From: Actinokineospora globicatena
GTDB taxonomy: Bacteria > Actinomycetota > Actinomycetes > Mycobacteriales > Pseudonocardiaceae
DNA: 64,000 nt
Direction of reading: 5' to 3'
Assembly (NCBI RefSeq): GCF_024171945.1
Contig: NZ_JAMTCR010000004.1
Location: 372,001-436,000, forward strand
The stretch's first letter is position 1. Every line of letters starts with the position of its first letter. Positions 59,190 through 64,000 of this stretch are shown piece by piece. The notes beneath the pieces were generated by a model. That model saw only the letters and a list, made by a program, of their open reading frames with translations, was not told where the DNA came from and searched no databases. The position numbers and the translations under genes were made by a program.

Positions 59190-59618
59190 ATGTCTGATGA
59201 GCTGCGCACTGTCGTCGTGCAGGCGATCAAAGACGCGGAAGCTCTGCACCTGCGACTGAAAGGCGCCCTCGCCATCCTGGACGGTGAGGTGACCGTCGAC
59301 CTCGGACGGCAGGGCACCTGGACAAAGGGGGAGGTGGCGGCGCTATGGGAAAAGTCGAACCACCTGCCTGGAGTCAGATCGCTGTTCGACATCACGGCGA
59401 GCCGCGACGGCGAGCGGGTGACCTTCACCGAGTTGCTCGCCCACTCCGGCCTGGACGGCAAGCAGCAGGGAAACGAGCACGCGCGATTGAGCAGGGTGGC
59501 GGCTGACCTGTTCGGGGCGAAGCGGTGGCCGATCGAGAACTGGCAGGGGGCATCCGGCGAGATGATCTACCGGATGCGCACGGAGATCGCGATCTGGTGG
59601 CGTGAGATTTCGGGCTGA
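59190..59618 (+). CDS. Hypothetical protein under operator control
   Basis: Not recognised. The 142-aa protein begins with a long helix (MSDELRTVVVQAIKDAEALHLRLKGALAILDGEVTVDLG), then a region with TKGEVAALWEKSNHLPGVRSLFDI and a conserved-looking end NEHARLSRVAADLFGAKRWPIENWQGASGEMIYRMRTEIAIWWREI. No signal or membrane span is seen. GAGGAGA lies before ATG 59190. The clear operator upstream suggests inducible expression; the repressor is not next to it. Confidence 0.6.
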   Translation: MSDELRTVVVQAIKDAEALHLRLKGALAILDGEVTVDLGRQGTWTKGEVAALWEKSNHLPGVRSLFDITASRDGERVTFTELLAHSGLDGKQQGNEHARLSRVAADLFGAKRWPIENWQGASGEMIYRMRTEIAIWWREISG

Positions 59619-59627
59619 CCTAACCGG

Positions 59628-59672
59628 GCAAGGTTCCCCGCGCCGCTAAGAGGCGGTGGCGGGGAGCCTTGC
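59628..59672 (+). terminator. Strong hairpin terminator
   Basis: A 14-bp stem (GCAAGGTTCCCCGC / GCGGGGAGCCTTGC, one G-U pair) with an inner hairpin, ten bases after the hypothetical gene. Confidence 0.75.
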
Positions 59673-59726
59673 GGCAGCAGGAGGAGGGGAAGACTCCGCG
59701 ACAGGGGCGTGCGAGACTGCGGGGCG

Positions 59727-60500
59727 ATGAGTGCGCAGCCTGACATCCCCGCGTCCCTGGCCCTGGTCAACTACGGGCACTTCACTTCCATGCTGCTCAC
59801 CGCCGGTAGAGCTAGAGGGCTCGCGCGGCATCTGGAGCGGTTGAATCGCGATGCGTGGATCGTGTTCGGCCAAGGGCTCGATGAGGGCACCGTGCGGCAG
59901 GCGATTCGGGCGGCCGTTGACGGTAAGATTGAACCGTTGGCGGTACGGGTCACCGTGCACGCGCCGGGGTTTGATCCGCGCAAGCCGGAGGCCGACGTCG
60001 AGCCCGAGGTCGTGGTGACCACCAGCGCCCCGCCGCAGGTAGGTGGGCCGCTCAAGGTCCGGACCGCTGGGTACCAGCGCGATCTGCCGCAGGTCAAGCA
60101 CGTCGGCACCTTCGGGCTGTTCTACCAGCGCAGGCTCGCCCGCCGGGCCGGGTTCGACGACGTGCTGTTCATCGGGGGTGACGGGCAGGTGAGCGAGGGG
60201 TCCACCTGGAACGTGTGCTTCCTCGACGAGGACGGCACGCTCGTCATCCCGACCGCGCCCGCGTTGCCCGGGATCGCGCTGGGGCTGATCCAGAGCGGCC
60301 TCGCGCGCACCGGTGCCCAGGTCCAGGCCCGCCCGGTGCAGGCCAGCGAGCTGCCGTCGTTCCGGGCCGCGTTCGCCACCAACGCGCTCGCGCCGGTGCG
60401 GCCGATCAGCCACGTCGACGAGGTCGAGTACAAGGTGGACGAGGACGCCACGGCGCGGCTGACCCGCGCGTACGAGTCGACCGCCGGGGAGCGGGTGTGA
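59727..60500 (+). CDS. Class IV aminotransferase-like (PabC/IlvE fold)
   Basis: A 257-aa PLP enzyme of the class IV fold: YGHFTSMLLTAGRARGLARHLERLNRDA at the start, then the probable PLP lysine in LPQVKHVGTFGLFYQRRLARRAG, and FIGGDGQVSEGSTWNVCFLDEDG near the cofactor site. It could be an aminodeoxychorismate lyase (PabC) or another class IV transaminase; the substrate is not certain. ATG 59727 is preferred over the longer frame from 59709. It overlaps the next gene by GTGA. Confidence 0.82.
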   Translation: MSAQPDIPASLALVNYGHFTSMLLTAGRARGLARHLERLNRDAWIVFGQGLDEGTVRQAIRAAVDGKIEPLAVRVTVHAPGFDPRKPEADVEPEVVVTTSAPPQVGGPLKVRTAGYQRDLPQVKHVGTFGLFYQRRLARRAGFDDVLFIGGDGQVSEGSTWNVCFLDEDGTLVIPTAPALPGIALGLIQSGLARTGAQVQARPVQASELPSFRAAFATNALAPVRPISHVDEVEYKVDEDATARLTRAYESTAGERV

Positions 60501-61159
60501 GCTTCGACGGGTTCGGCGAGTACGCGGTCGACTTCTTCGACGGCCTGGTCGTCGACAACTCCAAGGCCTACTGGGACGCGAACAAGGCAACCTACGACAC
60601 CGACGTGCGCGCGCCGATGACCGCGCTGCTCGGCGAGCTGGAGAAGGAGTTCGGCGGCGAGTTCGGCAGCCCGAAGGTGTTCCGCCCGCACCGCGACGTC
60701 CGCTTCGCCAAGGACAAGCGGCCCTACAAGGACCACTGCGGCGGCGTCATCGAGTCCGGTCGCGGCTCGGGCGCCTACTACGTCGAGGTCGGCCCGGACG
60801 GCCTGCGGGTCGGCGGCGGGTGCTTCCACATGGAGTCCGACCAGCTCGCCCGGTTCCGTGCCGCCGTCGCCGAGGAGATCCACGGCGACCCGCTGCGCGA
60901 CATCCTGGCCGAGCTCGAGCGCGCGGGCTGGAAGATCCTCGGCGACCGGCTCAAGACCGCCCCGCGCGGGTACGCCAAGGACCACCCGCGGCTGGACCTG
61001 CTCCAGTACCGGTCGGTGTACGCGGCGCGGGTCTGGCCGCCGGACGACACGCTGCACGAGCGCGGCTGCCTCACCCGGGTGCGCACGGCCTGGCGGCAGC
61101 TGCGGGCGTTCAACGAGTGGGCCAGTGACCACGTGGGGTTGACCGATCGCGGTCGGTAG
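60497..61159 (+). CDS. DUF2461 protein
   Basis: A 220-aa protein of the DUF2461 family: EYAVDFFDGLVVDNSKAYWDANKATYD at the N-terminus, KVFRPHRDVRFAKDKRPYKDHCGGVI, AYYVEVGPDGLRVGGGCFHME, and RLKTAPRGYAKDHPRLDLLQYRSV. The GTG start overlaps the preceding stop; the frame continues upstream as a shadow. Role unknown. Confidence 0.88.
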   Translation: MSFDGFGEYAVDFFDGLVVDNSKAYWDANKATYDTDVRAPMTALLGELEKEFGGEFGSPKVFRPHRDVRFAKDKRPYKDHCGGVIESGRGSGAYYVEVGPDGLRVGGGCFHMESDQLARFRAAVAEEIHGDPLRDILAELERAGWKILGDRLKTAPRGYAKDHPRLDLLQYRSVYAARVWPPDDTLHERGCLTRVRTAWRQLRAFNEWASDHVGLTDRGR

Positions 61160-61241
61160 CTGACACGTAACCAGAGGTAGAACACTCTGAATCGAGTCGG
61201 TCAATCGGGGAGTTCATCCTGATCGGTACAGCGAGCGCGGC

Positions 61242-61247
61242 TAAGCT
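61242..61247 (+). promoter_or_regulatory. pyk -10 hexamer TAAGCT
   Basis: TAAGCT eight bases before the pyk GTG at 61256; probable leaderless or nearly leaderless promoter. Confidence 0.5.
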
Positions 61248-61255
61248 GTTCAGGT

Positions 61256-62680
61256 GTGAACCGACGAGCGAAGATCGTGTGCACTATGGGCCCGGCCACC
61301 GCGACCCCCGAGCGGGTGCGTGACCTGGTGGCGGCGGGCATGGACGTGGCGAGGATGAACTTCAGCCACGGCAGCCACGGTGACCACAAGCAGGTCTACG
61401 ACCTGGTCCGCGCCGCGGGTGACGAGGCGGGCCGCGCCGTGGGCATCCTGGCCGACCTGCAGGGACCGAAGATCCGCCTCGGCACGTTCGCCAACGGCCC
61501 GGTCGAGTGGCGCACCGGCGACGTCGTGCGCATCACCGTGGAGGACGTGGCGGGCACCCACGACCGGGTCTCCACCACCTACAAGGGCCTGGCCACCGAC
61601 GCCAAGCCGGGCAACCAGCTGCTGGTCGACGACGGCAAGGTCGGCTTGGTGGTCACCTCCGTCGACGGCCAGGACGTGGTCTGCGAGGTCACCGAGGGCG
61701 GTCCGGTCAGCAACAACAAGGGCCTGTCGCTGCCCGGCATGGACGTCTCGGTGCCCGCTTTGTCCGAGAAGGACATCGAGGACCTCGAGTTCGCCCTGCA
61801 CCTCGGCGTCGACTTCATCGCGCTGAGCTTCGTGCGCTCGCCCGCCGACATCGACCTGGTGCACCAGGTGATGGACCGGGTGGGCAGGGGCAGGCTGCCG
61901 GTGATCGCCAAGCTGGAGAAGCCGGAGGCGGTGGACAACCTCGAGGCCATCGTGCTGGCCTTCGACGGCGTCATGGTCGCCCGCGGTGACCTGGGCGTGG
62001 AGCTGCCGCTGGAGCAGGTGCCGCTGGTGCAGAAGCGCGCCATCCAGATCGCGCGGGAGAACGCCAAGCCGGTCATCGTGGCCACCCAGATGCTCGACTC
62101 GATGATCAGCAACTCCCGGCCGACCCGCGCGGAGGCCTCCGACGTGGCCAACGCGGTGCTCGACGGTGCCGACGCGCTGATGCTCTCCGGTGAGACCAGC
62201 GTCGGCCGGTACGCCATCGAGTCGGTGCAGACGATGAGCCGCATCATCGAGGCCGTGGAGGCCGAGCGCCCGACCGTCCCGCCGCTGACCCACGTCCCCC
62301 GCACCAAGCGCGGCGTGATCTCCTACGCGGCCCGCGACATCGGCGAGCGGCTCAACGCCAAGGCCCTGGTCGCCTTCACCCAGTCCGGTGACACCGTCAA
62401 GCGCCTGGCCCGCCTGCACACCCGGCTGCCGCTGCTGGCGTTCACCCCGGAGGCCGGTGTCCGCAGCCAGCTCGCGCTGACCTGGGGCACGGAGACGTTC
62501 CTGGTCCCGGAGGTCGACTCCACCGACCGCATGGTCCGCCAGGTCGACCAGTCCATGCTCTCCATCGGCCGCTACCAGCCGGGTGACCTCGTGGTGATCG
62601 TCGCGGGTTCCCCGCCCGGCACGGTCGGCTCCACCAACCTCATCCGCGTGCACCGCCTCGGCGAGGAAGACCACGCCTGA
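61256..62680 (+). CDS. pyk: Pyruvate kinase
   Basis: Pyk makes pyruvate and ATP from PEP and ADP, the last step of glycolysis. The 474-aa protein has [43 protein letters not shown], the catalytic lysine in [15 protein letters not shown], the PK signature [42 protein letters not shown], and a full C-terminal regulatory domain. GTG 61256 follows TAAGCT. A hairpin follows the stop. Confidence 0.96.
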   Translation: MNRRAKIVCTMGPATATPERVRDLVAAGMDVARMNFSHGSHGDHKQVYDLVRAAGDEAGRAVGILADLQGPKIRLGTFANGPVEWRTGDVVRITVEDVAGTHDRVSTTYKGLATDAKPGNQLLVDDGKVGLVVTSVDGQDVVCEVTEGGPVSNNKGLSLPGMDVSVPALSEKDIEDLEFALHLGVDFIALSFVRSPADIDLVHQVMDRVGRGRLPVIAKLEKPEAVDNLEAIVLAFDGVMVARGDLGVELPLEQVPLVQKRAIQIARENAKPVIVATQMLDSMISNSRPTRAEASDVANAVLDGADALMLSGETSVGRYAIESVQTMSRIIEAVEAERPTVPPLTHVPRTKRGVISYAARDIGERLNAKALVAFTQSGDTVKRLARLHTRLPLLAFTPEAGVRSQLALTWGTETFLVPEVDSTDRMVRQVDQSMLSIGRYQPGDLVVIVAGSPPGTVGSTNLIRVHRLGEEDHA

Positions 62681-62689
62681 CCCTGGTCC

Positions 62690-62717
62690 GGTGCCGGAGC
62701 TTGTGCGCTCCGGCACC
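62690..62717 (+). terminator. Hairpin terminator of pyk
   Basis: A perfect 11-bp stem, GGTGCCGGAGC / GCTCCGGCACC, with a six-base loop, ten bases after pyk. It overlaps the upstream part of the next open frame, which argues against a GTG start at 62691. Confidence 0.8.
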
Positions 62718-62722
62718 ATACT
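62717..62722 (+). promoter_or_regulatory. -10-like hexamer CATACT
   Basis: CATACT seven bases before GTG 62730; it starts on the last base of the pyk terminator. Confidence 0.4.
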
Positions 62723-62729
62723 GGGCCCG

Positions 62730-63182
62730 GTGATTGCTCTAGTCCCGGTGTCGTTGCCGGACAAGGCAGTGTTGGCGAACCTGGTCCAGCTCTACCTGCA
62801 CGACTTCTCCGAGTTCCGCACCGTTGCGCTGTCACCCCAGGGGACGTTCAGCTACCCGTACCTGGACCAGTACTTCGTCGACCCCGACCGCGAAGCGCAC
62901 TTCATCACGGTGGATGCGGCGCTCGCTGGGTTCTCCCTGGCACGGATCGAAGCCGGCGCGTGGACAGTGGCAGAGTTCTTCATCGCCCGCGGCTACCGCC
63001 GCCGCGGCATTGCTCGCACGGCAGCGCTGTTGCAACTGGCCCTGCATCCGGGCCCATGGACCATCGAATACGACAACGCCAACCACCCCGCCGCAACGTT
63101 GTGGCACTCCATCGCCCCGTTAACGGCGACCGAGACCCGGCTGCAGGCCCCCGCGCGCACACGACTGTCCTTTGTGGTTTGA
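62730..63182 (+). CDS. GNAT-family acetyltransferase
   Basis: A 150-aa N-acetyltransferase-like protein: VQLYLHDFSEFRTVALSPQGTF at the start, DREAHFITVDAALAGFSLARIEAGAWTVAEFFIARGYRRRGIARTAALLQLAL carries the GNAT acetyl-CoA loop (RxxGIA). The C-terminus is short (EYDNANHPAATLWHSI). GTG 62730 is preferred over GTG 62691 because the earlier codons lie in the pyk hairpin and CATACT lies seven bases upstream. Substrate unknown. Confidence 0.82.
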   Translation: MIALVPVSLPDKAVLANLVQLYLHDFSEFRTVALSPQGTFSYPYLDQYFVDPDREAHFITVDAALAGFSLARIEAGAWTVAEFFIARGYRRRGIARTAALLQLALHPGPWTIEYDNANHPAATLWHSIAPLTATETRLQAPARTRLSFVV

Positions 63183-63282
63183 TGTCTTCGATCTTGCTCT
63201 CGCACAACTTCGCCCACGCTCGGCGCCGGAAGCCTTGCCTGTGCACGTTTTCCCTGGTTGACGTTGGATGGCCACTCTGGAT

Positions 63283-63435
63283 TTCCGTCTTCTGGGTGAC
63301 AGAAGTTATCCACATGTGGATCTCCGCGGGGCCTGTTTCAAGATCGCCCGTCGGGGGGTGCCGGTAGACTGGACCTGGGCCGCCCCCCGGAGAGGGTGGG
63401 GGCCGGGCTGGGGTGGGACCGCGCGCGTGCGCGAA
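63283..63435 (+). repeat. DnaA-box / TAGACT module, copy H1
   Basis: CTTCTG...CAGAAG hairpin, then TTATCCACA (63306-63314) inside the perfect palindrome ATCCACATGTGGAT, CAAGATCG, TAGACT (63365-63370) and a 65-base tail matching 24487-24550. GCCCCC (63382-63387) can pair with GGGGGC (63398-63403). Confidence 0.65.
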
Positions 63436-63798
63436 GCGGCGTTGGTTGGGGTAAGAGGCGCGGAGCGGCCCGCCTGGGCGAAGTGGACTGGCGGGGCCAG
63501 GATGGTGTGCGGCTAAGAGGGTTCGGTAGCTATGGGCGGCGTTGAGTCTGTCGCGCCAAACGCGGGGTAGCGCGTGGTGTCGGGTCGGACTGGTTGGGCC
63601 AAGAGGCCCCGGTGGGGCCGAACGTGCTCGGTGGTGCAACGTGGGCCGGTAGGGCGATGCGGGCTCGGTAGGCCAAACGATTGCGGTTCCTGGTTCGTGG
63701 AGGCCGCACGGGCTCGTTCGTGGGATTACAGCGGGAACGGTGTAGCGGGGTTTGATTCGAACGCAGGCCGCACTTGGCGGATCGGTCGAGCGTATTGA

Positions 63799-63815
63799 TT
63801 GTCCACTATGGACAA
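63799..63815. repeat. Inverted repeat TTGTCC-N5-GGACAA
   Basis: A DnaA-box-like half-site on each strand with a five-base spacer, midway between H1 and H2. Confidence 0.4.
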
Positions 63816-63932
63816 GCGGGGTCGATTCTGGCGACCGGATGATCACTCGGGAAGCGACTTTCCTACTGTGACGGCGTTTCGGCGAGGGGTGGCGTCGTGA
63901 GCAGGGTGTTTTTTGCTGTGGGGGTAAGGATG

Positions 63933-64000
63933 TTCCGTCTTCTGGGTGACAGAAGTTGTCCACATGTGGATCTCTGCGGGGGTGCTTTCAAGATCGACTG
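63933..64000 (+). repeat. DnaA-box repeat, copy H2 (cut by window end)
   Basis: It repeats 63283-63346 nearly base for base: the CTTCTG/CAGAAG hairpin, TTGTCCACA (63956-63964), CCACATGTGG and CAAGATCG. A TAGACT would fall beyond the window. Confidence 0.6.

Larger units (their letters stand above)
63183..64000. other. 818 bases without a convincing gene
   Basis: No ORF here has a clear domain or ribosome site. It holds two copies of a DnaA-box repeat (63283 and 63933, 650 bases apart), a G-rich segment from 63365, and TTGTCC-N5-GGACAA at 63799-63815. The right edge is cut by the window. Confidence 0.55.

Noticed and set aside
63740-63775. GGTTTGATTCGAAC resembles a tRNA T-arm
   Set aside because: No acceptor, D or anticodon stems can be drawn around it.

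Overview
The window is chromosomal DNA of a high-GC actinobacterium. Codon use is strongly G/C-ended, GTG starts are common, and many genes have a TANNNT hexamer 6-8 bases before the start codon, as in leaderless actinobacterial mRNAs. Two DUF3558 lipoproteins, an XRE/TPR regulator paired with a cyclase-like protein, and DUF2567 and DUF6221 proteins suggest the order Pseudonocardiales. I cannot name a genus from sequence alone.

The backbone runs in the same order as the Mycobacterium tuberculosis segment from lspA to pykA: lspA-rluD, dnaE, bioA-bioD-bioB-bsaP-DUF2567, nrtR / nadA-nadB-nadC, hisD-hisC-hisB, hisH-priA, hisF-hisI, trpE-trpC-trpB-trpA, lgt, gltB-gltD and pyk. Most of these are tightly packed operons with ATGA/GTGA overlaps. 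They cover lipoprotein maturation (lspA, lgt), replication (dnaE), biotin, NAD, histidine and tryptophan synthesis, nitrogen assimilation (gltBD) and glycolysis (pyk). PriA sits where hisA is expected and probably also supplies the TrpF step. bioF, hisG, hisE and trpD are not in the window.

Region by region: 1-8.3 kb holds an aminotransferase fragment, lspA, rluD, three poorly known proteins and dnaE. 8.4-12.7 kb holds a cytochrome P450, a divergent cyclase-like / XRE-TPR pair and a membrane protein. 12.7-16.8 kb is the biotin cluster. 17-22 kb holds a Lon-N-domain protein, the repressor NrtR and nadABC, with a clear operator. 22-28 kb holds an unrecognised membrane protein with a small companion, a nitrilase, a solute-binding lipoprotein and a class V aminotransferase. 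28-45 kb is the his set, split twice by non-his genes (nitroreductase, SoxR, KptA, DUF3558; then PPOX, ArsR/AHSA1, PhoD, DUF3558, a dead protease homologue and an ABC exporter). 45-63 kb holds a TetR gene, trp, lgt, glt, a few hypotheticals, an aminotransferase, DUF2461 and pyk. The last 0.8 kb has no convincing gene.

The most unusual non-coding signal is a dispersed intergenic module. It is a DnaA-box-like nonamer (T/C-A/T-x-TCCACA) followed, usually 36-40 bases later, by a TAGNCT hexamer and a conserved tail. I find copies at about 16.8, 24.5, 31.5, 36.8, 45.3, 45.5, 63.3 and 63.95 kb. The six from 16.8 to 45.5 kb all lie between convergent genes, and two of those form a large inverted repeat. 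Other points of note are a serine-protease homologue that has lost both catalytic His and Ser, patches of unusual codon use inside gltB, gltD and the 26-28 kb genes, and an NrtR operator that contains the nrtR promoter.
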